From the NCBI GenBank assembly GCA_002298995.1, contig DBMO01000032.1, forward strand, positions 62,001 to 126,000: 64,000 bases of DNA, in the 5' to 3' direction. Positions 35,151 through 44,981 of this stretch are shown piece after piece (position 1 is the first letter of the stretch; every line of letters starts with the position of its first letter). Position numbers and translations under genes: made by a program. Under the pieces are notes generated by a model, which saw nothing but the letters and a program-made list of their open reading frames with translations, was not told where the DNA came from and did no database searches. The DNA comes from Desulfarculales bacterium UBA696 (GTDB taxonomy: Bacteria > Desulfobacterota > Syntrophobacteria > Syntrophobacterales > Syntrophobacteraceae).

Positions 35151-35660
35151 CTATTCACCTGATGACGCAGGTGCAACAAATCGATTCAGCAATTCCCGTT
35201 TGAAGTCAACATATTCGTATATAACAGCTGCACATGCTAATAGCCCAAATGCAATTGGCAGGAGAATATGAGCAGTAGATTCGATAGTAGTATATATCAA
35301 CATACTTACGAACATTACCGTGAATGCACCAAGTCTAATGCGTAATGTGTAAGGATCGTTTGTCCTAATAATGGCAGAGAAAGAACTGATACCATTGGAT
35401 ATAAATACACCAGATAGCTTTATATTATTTCTGACATAGACGTGTCCTGAGCTATCGATGATATAGGCAATACGTGTTTCTGATGTAATATGTGTGATCC
35501 TGTCTTCTAGCACAATGTCCCTGATCCGCTCTTCATTGGCACGCACACTATAAATAGATATCCCACTCCTATAAGGATACCAACAATATAGCAGAATACA
35601 CACTTGCTCCAACAACATTAGCGCGAAGAAAATTAGCATTAGAGTTAACGACATATTCAT
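35151..35660 (-). CDS. Small membrane protein of unknown function
   Basis: A 169-aa protein with an N-terminal helix (LTLMLIFFALMLLEQVCILLY) and two more near residues 108-148. The middle part is beta-rich and soluble (IVLEDRITHITSETRIAYII). AAGGAG lies before ATG 35660. The 3' end reaches the REP copy. AT-rich codon use suggests accessory origin. No family recognised. Confidence 0.5.
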   Translation of the reverse strand: MNMSLTLMLIFFALMLLEQVCILLYCWYPYRSGISIYSVRANEERIRDIVLEDRITHITSETRIAYIIDSSGHVYVRNNIKLSGVFISNGISSFSAIIRTNDPYTLRIRLGAFTVMFVSMLIYTTIESTAHILLPIAFGLLACAAVIYEYVDFKRELLNRFVAPASSGE

Positions 35661-35747
35661 ATACGCTCCTTAGTTGTCCACTGTATGCGTTGATTATCAT
35701 GTTCTAAGGACCCATTGGGGGTTCATCAAGTTTCGGCGGGTGGCTCG

Positions 35748-36086
35748 CTATTTCTTCTTTCTTCGCATTCGCCCAGGCATGAACCACGCGAAAGAAAATG
35801 CCTCTAAAGTCATACGGATCTTATCCAGCAAGGTGTAACGAGGTTGAGATATCCTGCCTTTTTTTGTTCCTTTATTAGTCACAAAACTGGAAAGTACCTT
35901 CGCTGCCCAATCATACTGATCTTCCGCAACCATGATTGTCTTCGTATTGTAGTAATCGATACTCGGCCCAACCTCCAAGCTGCCAAAGTAATCATTATGT
36001 ACGAAGTAATTTATGCCCTCACTATCAAGCAAACTCTTCAATACTATGAGCTCGGATTCGCTCTTGGGCACATATAGTTTTCTCAC
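35748..36086 (-). CDS. DUF2007-like putative signal-transducing protein
   Basis: A 112-aa protein. VRKLYVPKSESELIVLKSLL, GINYFVHNDYFGS and IMVAEDQYDWAAKVL match the small DUF2007 fold, thought to bind or sense but without known ligand. The C-terminal 35 residues are basic with one amphipathic or hydrophobic stretch (FSFAWFMPGRMRRKKK). GTG 36086 with GAGG six bases upstream is preferred; ATG 36200 in frame would add 38 residues of poor quality. Confidence 0.55.
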   Translation of the reverse strand: MRKLYVPKSESELIVLKSLLDSEGINYFVHNDYFGSLEVGPSIDYYNTKTIMVAEDQYDWAAKVLSSFVTNKGTKKGRISQPRYTLLDKIRMTLEAFSFAWFMPGRMRRKKK

Positions 36087-36217
36087 ATTGGCCTCACAAT
36101 TGGGTAAGCTTCTTGAATAAAATACAACATCCCACCCGGCTGAAGAAGCGAGTTTGGTCCTTCCAGGATAACCGTATCTTATCCGCCTAAACGCTTTCAA
36201 TAATCAGCACAGATGGC

Positions 36218-36637
36218 CTAAAAAAATATATGATTATGCTGTTCTCTGAAAAAATCACCAACCTCGCGCTTTCTGAAGAACCCAATCTGGTAAAAATAGA
36301 AAATAGCCAATAAACCGGAAATGCCTCTTTGAAGCAAATCGGCGTAGCTGTTGGCGGGTTCCATCATCCAGGCAAGACTCCGCAAAAGGCCGCTGGCAGA
36401 AGAAATTAAAATCAGCGGTATTACCCATGACTTCTCATATCGCAGGCCGACGTAGATCGCGGTATAAAGAACCAGAGATGCGAATGCTTCCGGGTCTCCT
36501 AACCTATAGAGATCCGAAAAATTCAAGAGGGCGAAAATAAAATACACCCTTCTGATACGCCGAAGAATTATTTGAACGTCCTCCAAGCTTAATTTCTTGC
36601 TCGATAAAGAAATAATCTGAATAGTCTCTATCTTCAT
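36218..36637 (-). CDS. Small polytopic membrane protein of unknown function
   Basis: A 139-aa protein with about three or four hydrophobic helices (RVYFIFALLNFSD, LVLYTAIYVGL, VIPLILISSASGLL, LLAIFYFYQIGFF). AAGGAG directly abuts ATG 36637, which is unusually close; no better start is seen. It is followed by the DUF2007 gene on the same strand, so both may share a transcript. No family recognised. Confidence 0.5.
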   Translation of the reverse strand: MKIETIQIISLSSKKLSLEDVQIILRRIRRVYFIFALLNFSDLYRLGDPEAFASLVLYTAIYVGLRYEKSWVIPLILISSASGLLRSLAWMMEPANSYADLLQRGISGLLAIFYFYQIGFFRKREVGDFFREQHNHIFF

Positions 36638-37026
36638 CTCCTTGGAAGGACGGGAATTAAATATTCCTCACAAAATACCACTGGTCAAATTCCTAATCAA
36701 TACTCGTGCGACTGGTTCATCCATAGATATGCCGGCATACTCTGCCCGCCCTGTCATTTGATTGCCCCCCACAACCCCCGACCCCCCAGTACTCCTAAAG
36801 CCTTTCACTCACTGAACTTTGTTGGCTGTGTAGTCTGAAGGGTAGGGAAATACCGTGCAGGTACTGTCCAATTGGGGTGTTCGCCCTATTTAGAATTCGT
36901 AAATTTGCGCTATCATTCACACCATTCAAGTTAGCCCCGAAATTGCCGGGGCAACTTCCTGATCGTCCACCCGGTTTCTCGATTCCGAATCATCCGTCCA
37001 GGGGCTTGTCTGGCAAGGAGATAGCA
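36638..37026. other. Intergenic region
   Basis: About 390 bases between divergent genes. Includes a C-rich stretch near 36765-36790 and no gene or hairpin that I can support. The frame of the next gene is open back to 36877, but the RBS places its start at 37027. Confidence 0.35.
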
Positions 37027-37575
37027 ATGAAGACCTCCACAGCGAACAAATACGCCGAAAGGTCCCGTCTTGCGCAGCGCGGGGGAAAAGGGCCAATTGC
37101 GCGGCGGCGCTGCCTCCAGGACTGGCTGGATCTTGACCGGAGACGGGAGATAATCTTCGACTATTTGCAGTTGCTCGAAGAGATCAAAGGGCCGATGGCG
37201 CTCGATTCCGATCTGCCCTATTCGAAGGACCTTGTTAGGCGCGCGATACTTGAGGAGATTCTCGAAAATCCAAACGGGGAGCTGAGAAGCCAGCTTGAAA
37301 TCGCCTACGTTCAGCTCGAAGCCTTTATTACTTACGAGGAGCACAGGGTCATAGCCGAATTCAAGGCGGCAAGCATGCGTTCGCAGGAAATGGCCGATAC
37401 AGGGGACCCCACCAGCATCATAAGGTCGGTGGGCATGGTTAAAAAGGGAATGGGAGATCGTGCGGTAAGAATTCAGGAGCGGATCTCGGACAACATGAGG
37501 CAGAGAATGGCTCAGATAAAACGCGTCGGATCAAAGATGCTCGTCTCGACGCGTAACTGCTGCATGAGTCACTGA
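37027..37575 (+). CDS. Helical protein of unknown function
   Basis: A 182-aa soluble, mostly helical and charged protein (CLQDWLDLDRRREIIFDYL, LRSQLEIAYVQLEAFITYEE). AAGGAGA before ATG 37027 supports translation. It ends in NCCMSH and overlaps the 3' end of recJ by seven bases, tail to tail. No family recognised and no partner nearby. Confidence 0.55.
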   Translation: MKTSTANKYAERSRLAQRGGKGPIARRRCLQDWLDLDRRREIIFDYLQLLEEIKGPMALDSDLPYSKDLVRRAILEEILENPNGELRSQLEIAYVQLEAFITYEEHRVIAEFKAASMRSQEMADTGDPTSIIRSVGMVKKGMGDRAVRIQERISDNMRQRMAQIKRVGSKMLVSTRNCCMSH

Positions 37576-39248
37576 AAAAAGCGCCCCATCTCCTTTATTA
37601 CAATTGAAGGCTTTTTGTAGAAATCATCCCAGGCCACCTGGAAGACCACGTCCAGGCGGCCTTTTTCGCCTTGAGACATGTCAGACAGCCATTTGGCTCC
37701 CCCCCAGAAAATTCCTTCCAGCCCGTTGCCAAACCCCAGCCTAAGATGCTTGCGCTCCTTTCCGAAAAATTTTTTCAGGGTGAACCCCGCATTACGTGAT
37801 GCGAAAAGAGGGGCGGGGTTTCCCATCCCATGAGGTTCAAGCCGGTGCAGGGCATCCATGAGTTCGTCTCCAATGAGCACAAGGGGCAGAATCATGTCGA
37901 TCTTCACCACGGGGGTGAAAATTTCGGCGGGGTGAGACAAAGCTATCCCTTCGAGGCGCTCGATGAAAAGCGGGACCTTGGCGGTCTCGATTGTGAGGCC
38001 GGCGGCGGCCTTGTGTCCGCCCCATTTTATCAGTAAGTCCGAGCATTGGTGCAGCGCGGCGTGTATATCGAACCCCGGTATGCTTCTTGCCGACCCCCTG
38101 GCCGTCGCGGTTTTTTCGTCGGCGGCAAGAATTATCACCGGCCCGTAATGGAATTGCTGCTGGACACGTGATGCGGCAATTCCAACCACCCCGGTAGACC
38201 AGGCCGGATCGGCCATGATGAATGTGCGGCCTTTGTGCGGGCCGGCGGCCAGGCGCTCGGCGATTGTTTTCAGGATGGCTTCTTCTTCGGCCTGGCGCTC
38301 CGAGTTCAGGCGGTTCAGTTCGCGGGCGAGTTGTCCCATCTGCGTGGATTCGCACGCGGTAAAGAGATCGTAGGCTATGCGCCCGTCGGAAACCCGTCCC
38401 GCCGCATTGATCCTCGGCCCGATATAGTAGGCGATATGTCCGGCAGTGATGGCCCTTTCCCGAATTCCGGCCGCATTTGCCAGCATTGCAAGGGGAGGCC
38501 AGTTGTGGGAGTTGATGCTCCGAAGGCCGCTCCCGGCAAGAATGCGGTTTGCGGAAACCAGGGGGACGAGGTCGGCAACGGTTCCGATGGCAGCAAGCGC
38601 CATGTATTTGCCGCCAAGCGATGGAGCTGGAAAAGTGCCGTTTAGCGCCCGTCTGAGAGCGGCAAGGAAGAGCAGAGTGAGCCCCGCCGCGCAGAATTCC
38701 TTGAAGGTGGAGCAGCATTCAGGGTGCTTGGGATTGATTATCACCGAAGCCGGGGCAATGTCGCCGGGGGGCACTTCATGATGGTCGATTACAATACAAT
38801 CGGCCCCCATCGAGCAGGCAAGAGAGATGGGTTTTCGGTCGAGTGTGCCGCAATCCATTGCAACGAATAATCCGGCATCGGGATTTTCGCGGACCGCGCG
38901 CTCTGGAATTCCGTAACCTTCCTCGCGAAGCGGGATCACCGCTTCAAAGTTGGAATAGCCAACCTCGGTCAGAAAAAGCGCCATCTGGGCAACGGAGGTT
39001 ATCCCGTCGCAGTCATAGTCTCCGACGAGCACTATCTTGCTCTGGCGGGCCATGTGCCCGGCCATTAGAAGGGCGCCTTCCTCCATCCCCCTCATCGAGA
39101 GGTGTTCGCCGAGGTCTTTGAGTTCTCCTGAAATCGCCGCGCCATCGAGGCCACGGTTCTCCAGGAGGATCTCGAAGGCTTCACGTACCGATTCCGGTAT
39201 CCTGTGGGAGAGGATTTTATGTTGCGCTCCGAAGATACCGCGTCTCAT
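37569..39248 (-). CDS. recJ: Single-stranded-DNA exonuclease RecJ
   Basis: A 559-aa 5'-3' exonuclease. LVGDYDCDGITS gives the first metal motif, CIVIDHHEVPP the DHH motif, and WGGHKAAAGLTI the DHHA1 motif; the OB domain follows. It acts in RecF repair and mismatch repair. ATG 39248 is the first ATG; GTG 39302 in frame would add 18 residues. Its 3' end overlaps the convergent gene. Length is normal. Confidence 0.94.
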   Translation of the reverse strand: MRRGIFGAQHKILSHRIPESVREAFEILLENRGLDGAAISGELKDLGEHLSMRGMEEGALLMAGHMARQSKIVLVGDYDCDGITSVAQMALFLTEVGYSNFEAVIPLREEGYGIPERAVRENPDAGLFVAMDCGTLDRKPISLACSMGADCIVIDHHEVPPGDIAPASVIINPKHPECCSTFKEFCAAGLTLLFLAALRRALNGTFPAPSLGGKYMALAAIGTVADLVPLVSANRILAGSGLRSINSHNWPPLAMLANAAGIRERAITAGHIAYYIGPRINAAGRVSDGRIAYDLFTACESTQMGQLARELNRLNSERQAEEEAILKTIAERLAAGPHKGRTFIMADPAWSTGVVGIAASRVQQQFHYGPVIILAADEKTATARGSARSIPGFDIHAALHQCSDLLIKWGGHKAAAGLTIETAKVPLFIERLEGIALSHPAEIFTPVVKIDMILPLVLIGDELMDALHRLEPHGMGNPAPLFASRNAGFTLKKFFGKERKHLRLGFGNGLEGIFWGGAKWLSDMSQGEKGRLDVVFQVAWDDFYKKPSIVIKEMGRFFQ

Positions 39249-39763
39249 GATAATGCCCCGCCAATTAACACCAATAACACCAATTGCCGCTCGGCTCCGC
39301 ACAAAACCGGTCGACCGCGCCGCTGCCGGCTTTTCGTAAATTCCTGGCCCGCTTTATACCACTAATTGAAGACCATGGTCGAGAGGCGGTGGACGCTCGC
39401 CTGAATTTTAGCGGGCGAAATATGAGACTGATAAAATGTTTGGATTTTCACATTCGCCGATAATCTGCTATAAGTGCCGCCAATTAATGAAAAGTGAGAG
39501 GGGGAAAAGCGAATATTTGTTCGATAAGGTTCGAAATCAGAGAAATGAGGCCGATTATGAGGTAATTGGCACCAAATTCTTTCAAAAAGCGCCCAAATGG
39601 ATTTTGCGAAAACGGGAATCGAGGATTAGATTCACCCGCAGTTGAAAATAGCAAGAAATATGCAATCTTATACAGCCATAGCCGGCCGGCCATCAAATTG
39701 GCTGTTTCCAGTTTGGAGCCGGACCGCGCGGTAGCTGTAATAGCCGTTCAGGAGCACATAAAA
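39249..39763. other. Divergent intergenic region
   Basis: About 515 bases between recJ and the methyltransferase, AT-rich toward the right. No gene, RNA or repeat is supported, apart from a short tandem GGTGTTATT on the minus strand inside the possible recJ 5' extension (about 39265-39290). Confidence 0.35.
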
Positions 39764-40327
39764 ATGGATACTTTCGTTTACCTGATGAATTTCATTAGAG
39801 ACAAAAACGTTGCGTCAATCACTCCAACTTCAACGGTTGGTGTGAAAAGGGTTTGCAGCAAAATCGATTTTTCCCGCGAAAATCTGATCGTTGAATATGG
39901 TCCGGGGACAGGAGTATTTTCGAGGTACCTTCTCGAAAATATGGGTGGGGAATCACGTCTGATATTGATAGAAATAAACAAGAACTTCAAAACGATTCTG
40001 AAAAAGAAATTCCAGGACCCCAGGGTCATGATAGTTCAGGAAAGCGCCGAAAACGTACTGGAGACCCTGCGGTCGTGCAAGGAGTCGGAAGCCGACTATA
40101 TCATTTCAGGGATTCCTTTTTCCTTCCTGGACCAGGACCTTAAACACCGGATTCTCTACAACACGCACAGAGCCTTGAAAAAGGGCGGCAAGTTCCTCTG
40201 CTACCAGACTTTCTTTCAAGCAAACAATCACCTGAAAGACCACCTCGAGCGGTATTTCCCCAAGGTGCAGGCAAAATACGAACTGGTAAATATTCCCCCG
40301 CTCAGAATATACGAGGCGGTAAAGTAG
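39764..40327 (+). CDS. SAM-dependent methyltransferase (PmtA/rRNA-methylase-like)
   Basis: A 187-aa class I methyltransferase. IVEYGPGTGVFSRYLL is motif I, RLILIEINKNF holds the acidic ribose contact, and ADYIISGIPFSFL is motif IV. The layout is closest to bacterial phospholipid N-methyltransferases and their predicted relatives; the target is not certain. AGGAG nine bases before ATG 39764 marks the start; the frame is open upstream but without coding character. A terminator follows. Confidence 0.8.
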   Translation: MDTFVYLMNFIRDKNVASITPTSTVGVKRVCSKIDFSRENLIVEYGPGTGVFSRYLLENMGGESRLILIEINKNFKTILKKKFQDPRVMIVQESAENVLETLRSCKESEADYIISGIPFSFLDQDLKHRILYNTHRALKKGGKFLCYQTFFQANNHLKDHLERYFPKVQAKYELVNIPPLRIYEAVK

Positions 40328-40764
40328 GGCCCCATACAGCCCCCCTGGTGCAATATCGAATTATTCGCGGGAGTTGCGAAAACCCAATACCCCTGGCTGG
40401 GGAGTGTTGGGTTTTCGCTTTTTCCAGCATCCATGCGGGATTTGAAGGTGCTCACCGCACCCTGGGGGCGCCCACCAGTGGTGGCGGTGGCCGCGAAGGA
40501 GGGCCTGTGCCCACATCGGGTGTTGCTCAAATGAAATTGAGCGGGTAAGATTGCAAACCCGGTCGCGTTCATCCATCCCGATATCTCATCCTCCCGCTCG
40601 AACTGGACCTGACCATATTCCGGTACCAGGAATGCGACCTCCATCCCTGTGAGGTTAAGAGTTGACAGGCTCGTTCCATCTGTTAATCTTGACCGAATAA
40701 GAGGGTGCGACCATAAATCCAACCGCCTCGGGCGGTATTCATCAGAAAAATGGGAACGTGCCTT
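40328..40764. other. Intergenic region before kinase island
   Basis: About 435 bases with a terminator-like stem near its left end (40375-40424). No gene supported. The promoter of the first kinase probably lies near 40680-40750. Confidence 0.4.
40375..40424 (+). terminator. Terminator after methyltransferase gene
   Basis: GCGAAAACCCAA pairs with TTGGGTTTTCGC, and CCCC with GGGG, around TGGCT, with a small internal mismatch; a TTTTT run follows. Confidence 0.75.
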
Positions 40765-42909
40765 ATGCTAAATCCGGACAGCCTGGTTGGTAAGCAGATC
40801 GATCAATTCAAGTTGGAAGAATTCATCGCAAAGGGTGCGATGGGTTTTGTTTTCAGAGCATTTGATTCGATGCTTGCGCGAACGGTTGCCCTGAAACTGA
40901 TTCCAAAGACTACCGAATCCGGCCTCAGCGATTTAGAGGCGCTTAGCCGCGAAGAGGGGCGAAAGCGGCTCATACAGGAAGCAAAAGCGGCCGGAAAGCT
41001 CGCCCACCCCAATATAGTTACAATCCATTCCTACGGCGAGAACGAAGAATTCCAATATATCTGCATGGAGTATATCAGCGGCCGGACACTGACGCAGGTC
41101 CTTCGCCAGAACGGACCTTTTTCGGTCGAGGAGGCGATTTCGATTCTCGATCAGATGCTGGGAGCGCTCGATGCCGCTGACGCCGAGAGCATTGTCCACA
41201 GGGATATCAAGCCCTCTAATATCATGATGACGGAAGATGGCAGGGTGAAGGTGATGGACTTCGGCATCGCCAAGCTGCCTTCGCTATCCATGACCGTCAC
41301 CGGAATGGTTCTAGGGACCCCGTACTATATGTCTCCGGAGCAGATTTCCGGCAGAAAGGTGGATATCCGGTCGGACATTTTCTCGCTGGGAGCGGTATTC
41401 TATGAAATGCTCACGGGAGAGAAGGCCTTTCAGGGCGAGAGCACTGCTACCCTTACCTACAAGATCATCCAGGTCGATCCCGTCCCAATTAACAAGATCA
41501 ACGTGCTCGTGCCCGAACCGGTTGCAGACCTCGTTGCCAAGGCATTGAGCAAGGACCCGGATAACAGATTCCGAAAGCCAAGGGAGATGCTGACAGCACT
41601 CAGGGCGCTTGGCAAATCGCGCTCCGCGGCAGCCGAACCAACGGTCCTGGACAGCGCAATTAAATCTGATAAAGGGGCCCCGGTTGATAAGGCTACGCCC
41701 TCTGCTCCGGTCCGGGAGTCTTCGCCTCCTCCGGCGCGTGCAGCCGAAAAGCTAATAGCAGCGGAAACGCCCGGCATCGGCGCTTCTGCTGAAAAAGAGC
41801 CGCTGGCAGAGCAGGCGAAACCGGCTTCGTCGCCAGCCGAAGACCGGAAGCCTGGCACTCCTCCCGTGCCCGCAAAAGCGGCGCAAAGCCCGCTTGCAGC
41901 CTTGCTCATTGTGGTCGTAATTGTCGCGTGCGCGGCGGCGGGGTTTTGGTATTTCAGCGGCGCCTCCACACAGGGGCCTTATACAAAAGTCCCGCAACAA
42001 ACAAGTCCCGCGCCGTCGGGCCAGGTTGCGCCGGGCGGCACGCAGAGCGCCCAGTCCGTTGATGCGCTGCTTCTTGCCGCCGGGAAGGTATTTACCAGCA
42101 ATCCCCCCGAGGCCCGCAGGCTCCTTGAACAGGCCCTCGGCATCGATCCGAAAAACTATGACTGCACGTTTTCCCTTGCCAGGCTTTTTGCCTACACAAA
42201 AGATTACCCGCAAGCCATCGATATGTATCAAAGGGCATTGCGCCTGAACAGCCGCGCGGCAGATGCCCATTGGGAACTGGGCAGCCTCTACCTGGCGCAG
42301 GGGCAATGGGAAAATGCGATCCAGGTCCTCGAAGCCTGTTTGTCGCTTAATCCGCACAACAGGGACGAAGTGCTGGCGAACCTGGGATTTTGCTACTCCC
42401 AGAAGGGCAACCAAGCCCAGGCGCGGCTTCTCTACCAGCAAAGCCTGGAATTGAATCCGAATAATGTCGTTGCAAGGAGCTTCATGGCAAGCCTGCCGGC
42501 GGAACCCGCGCCGAAAAGCGCCGTCCCGCCCGTTCAGCCGCAGGCGCAACAAGCCGTTCAGGTGCCAATGAGAAATCAGCCGGCCGCAAAGGACCCCTCC
42601 ACGGATGTAATAAGGGTCGCCTCCAGGCCCGGTGGCAACTATGTGGTTGACGGGGTCAACCCCAACGGGAGCAAGTACTCGGGGGCCGCGGTAATAAAGC
42701 AAAATGGAGACAGGTTTACGATAGTCTGGAATATTGCGGACCAGATGTTCTCCGGCACCGGCACAATGAGCGGGAATGTCTTTACGGTGAATTATAAAAA
42801 CCCGTCAGGAGGAGGCGGGGTGGTGGTCTATGATATCACACCGAGCGGACTGCTCGTGGGTAAGTGGGCGGACGGCAAAGCCAAGGAAAGTCTAAGACCT
42901 GTAAATTAA
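40765..42909 (+). CDS. Transmembrane Ser/Thr protein kinase with TPR and C-terminal beta domain
   Basis: A 714-aa protein. The Hanks-type kinase domain (about 10-275) has VALKLIPK (Lys), IVHRDIKPSNIMM, VMDFGIAKL and GTPYYMSPEQISG, so it should be active. A Pro/Ala-rich linker with EPTVLDSA leads to one TM helix (about 375-398), then three or more TPR units (about 435-575), and a C-terminal beta domain (615-714) with YVVDGVNPNGSKYSG and MFSGTGTMSGNVF. The kinase is cytoplasmic and TPR/beta parts periplasmic if the single helix is used. ATG 40765 matches the MLN start of the paralogue at 52236; ATG 40750 is possible. PP2C and GGDEF genes follow on the same strand. Confidence 0.9.
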   Translation: MLNPDSLVGKQIDQFKLEEFIAKGAMGFVFRAFDSMLARTVALKLIPKTTESGLSDLEALSREEGRKRLIQEAKAAGKLAHPNIVTIHSYGENEEFQYICMEYISGRTLTQVLRQNGPFSVEEAISILDQMLGALDAADAESIVHRDIKPSNIMMTEDGRVKVMDFGIAKLPSLSMTVTGMVLGTPYYMSPEQISGRKVDIRSDIFSLGAVFYEMLTGEKAFQGESTATLTYKIIQVDPVPINKINVLVPEPVADLVAKALSKDPDNRFRKPREMLTALRALGKSRSAAAEPTVLDSAIKSDKGAPVDKATPSAPVRESSPPPARAAEKLIAAETPGIGASAEKEPLAEQAKPASSPAEDRKPGTPPVPAKAAQSPLAALLIVVVIVACAAAGFWYFSGASTQGPYTKVPQQTSPAPSGQVAPGGTQSAQSVDALLLAAGKVFTSNPPEARRLLEQALGIDPKNYDCTFSLARLFAYTKDYPQAIDMYQRALRLNSRAADAHWELGSLYLAQGQWENAIQVLEACLSLNPHNRDEVLANLGFCYSQKGNQAQARLLYQQSLELNPNNVVARSFMASLPAEPAPKSAVPPVQPQAQQAVQVPMRNQPAAKDPSTDVIRVASRPGGNYVVDGVNPNGSKYSGAAVIKQNGDRFTIVWNIADQMFSGTGTMSGNVFTVNYKNPSGGGGVVVYDITPSGLLVGKWADGKAKESLRPVN

Positions 42910-43036
42910 TATAATCCGCTTCGCCGATCTCGCTTTGATTGGTCAATAAGGCCTGCTTTATCTCGTAAACAAAGTTTGCGGCGCAACGTTCCTTATACGT
43001 TGATTTTGGCAATTCCCAAAAGTGATAGCAAAAAAA

Positions 43037-43831
43037 ATGGTCAGAGTACGATTTTTCGGAAAGTCGGATGCCGGACTTGTTCGGGAAAACAATGAAGATG
43101 CTTTTCTGGTACAACCGGAGCTCAGCTTTGCGGCACTTGCGGATGGAATGGGCGGGGCTGCGGCGGGTGAGCTTGCCAGCAGCTTTTTTGTCAGGTCCGC
43201 ACTGGAAACTTTTGCCCGAAAAGGGCAGGGGGATTCCGAGGATTGCCTGGTCCTTTTGAGAGCATCCTTCGAACTAGCAAACAAGAGAATACTGGATCAC
43301 GCCACTGAAAAGCCGGAAGACAAGGGGCTTGGGTGCACGGCCGAACTGCTTACCTTCTTCGATAACAACTTTGCGTTGGCCCACATTGGGGACAGCCGCA
43401 CATACCTGTTCAGGGGCAATGAGCTAAAGCGCCTCACCCAGGACCACTCTCTTGTCCAGGAACTGGTGGACAGGGGTGCCATCAAACCCGAGGAAGCCAG
43501 GCACCACAAGATGCGGCATGTCATTTTGAGGGCCGTGGGACATGAGGAAAACCTCGATATTCAATTCAACCAAGGGGAAGTCTTCCCGGGGGACCTTTTT
43601 TTGCTGTGTTCGGACGGCCTGACCGACATGGTCGAGGATGAGCAGATTAGCAACATTCTTGCCCAGCCCCTGGAAATTGACGTGAGTGCCCAAAAACTTG
43701 TCGATGCCGCAATGGAAATGGGCGGGCATGACAATGTAACCGTGGTCCTGTGCGAGGTGGTTGAAGAGGGCGAGGATTGCAGCCCTGAAGATGTAAAGAC
43801 GGTAGTGAATATGCCGGCTTATAAAGTTTAA
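43037..43831 (+). CDS. PP2C-type Ser/Thr phosphatase
   Basis: A 264-aa soluble PPM phosphatase, complete in its metal ligands: GLVRENNEDAF, LADGMGGAAAGE, HIGDSRTYLF, LLCSDGLTD and GGHDNVTVV. It removes phosphate from Ser/Thr and would counter the neighbouring kinases. No SD is evident before ATG 43037 (GTG 43022 in frame is an alternative). It lies 127 bases after the kinase and 20 before the GGDEF gene, probably one operon. C-terminal tail acidic with a KTVVNMP motif. Confidence 0.93.
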   Translation: MVRVRFFGKSDAGLVRENNEDAFLVQPELSFAALADGMGGAAAGELASSFFVRSALETFARKGQGDSEDCLVLLRASFELANKRILDHATEKPEDKGLGCTAELLTFFDNNFALAHIGDSRTYLFRGNELKRLTQDHSLVQELVDRGAIKPEEARHHKMRHVILRAVGHEENLDIQFNQGEVFPGDLFLLCSDGLTDMVEDEQISNILAQPLEIDVSAQKLVDAAMEMGGHDNVTVVLCEVVEEGEDCSPEDVKTVVNMPAYKV

Positions 43832-43850
43832 CCATGGGTCTGGCAACGCC

Positions 43851-44885
43851 ATGAGAGACGAACAGCAAGATTTCGAGCGGCTCAGGCAAGAGCACGCAAT
43901 CTATACCGACCTTGCCCGCACTCTCACTTCTTCCCTGAATCTGTCGGAGATTCTGGAGAATGTCATGAAGAAGGTGGGAGAACTTCTGCGGCCGCGGAAC
44001 TGGTCTTTGCTGCTTTTGGATGATGAAGGGGAGCGCCTTTGTTTTGAAATTGTGGTGGGAGAGGGCGCCGAGCAGCTCAAGGGCTGCCATTTGAAGGTCG
44101 GAGAAGGGATTGCGGGCTGGGTGGCCGGTACCGGTGAGCCTCTCCTTGTTGAAGATGTGAGAAAAGATCCGAGATTTTGCGATCGTTTTGATGATATCAG
44201 CTGCTTCAAAACGGAGTCTGTAATATGCGTTCCCCTTCAGAACAGGGGGAAAGTGCTCGGGGTGATAGAACTAATAAACAGAATAGAGCAGGACCTGTTT
44301 ACGGACACCGATATGCGCAGCCTTTCGCAAATTGCTGATTACGCCGCCATTGCGATCAGCAACGCGCACCTGTATAAAAAAGCAAAATGGCTCGCCATTA
44401 CCGACGATCATACATGCCTCTACAATACGCGCTATTTATATGACGCACTGGATAGAGAACTCGCCCTTGCACTGGAAGAAAAAAGCGAGGTCTCGATTAT
44501 ATTTCTGGACCTCGATCATTTCAAATCGGTAAACGACATCCATGGGCACCTATGTGGCAGCAAGACTCTCAAGGAAGTCGGATTCCTGTTAAAAGAACTC
44601 GTTCTGCCGGGACATATCCCCGTCAGGTACGGCGGGGATGAGTTTGTCGTTCTCATGCCGGGGACCTGTAAAAAGGACGCGATGGAATTCGCGGTATACC
44701 TGCGCGAGCGCTTGAATGCTCAGCCTTTTCTTGTCGAAGAATCCCTGAATCTGCACATAACAGCTTCTTTCGGAGTTGCTTCCTTTCCTTCCGACGCCAA
44801 AAGCAAGGACGAGATATTAAGTCTAGCCGACACTGCAATGTATAAGGTGAAGGAATCGACGCGGGACGGGATTGTCGGGGCCTGA
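43851..44885 (+). CDS. GAF-GGDEF diguanylate cyclase
   Basis: A 344-aa protein. GAF domain at about 15-165 (LTSSLNLSEILENVMKKVGE, GEGIAGWVAGTGEPL, VPLQNRGKVLGVIEL). GGDEF domain at about 175-340 with RYGGDEFVVLMPG, the intact active site, and IIFLDLDHFKSVNDIHGH for metal binding. It makes cyclic di-GMP; no EAL domain and no RxxD-type I-site clearly seen. Twenty bases after the PP2C stop. Links kinase and c-di-GMP signalling in one transcript (inference). Confidence 0.92.
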   Translation: MRDEQQDFERLRQEHAIYTDLARTLTSSLNLSEILENVMKKVGELLRPRNWSLLLLDDEGERLCFEIVVGEGAEQLKGCHLKVGEGIAGWVAGTGEPLLVEDVRKDPRFCDRFDDISCFKTESVICVPLQNRGKVLGVIELINRIEQDLFTDTDMRSLSQIADYAAIAISNAHLYKKAKWLAITDDHTCLYNTRYLYDALDRELALALEEKSEVSIIFLDLDHFKSVNDIHGHLCGSKTLKEVGFLLKELVLPGHIPVRYGGDEFVVLMPGTCKKDAMEFAVYLRERLNAQPFLVEESLNLHITASFGVASFPSDAKSKDEILSLADTAMYKVKESTRDGIVGA

Positions 44886-44981
44886 AGAAGTTAGCACCGC
44901 CCGTCCGGTTTTGATTCAGACCTGTGCTTCGTGAATCGGGACCCCTGAATCTGAGACAGCTCCTCTGCACCGGAGGCCAAG

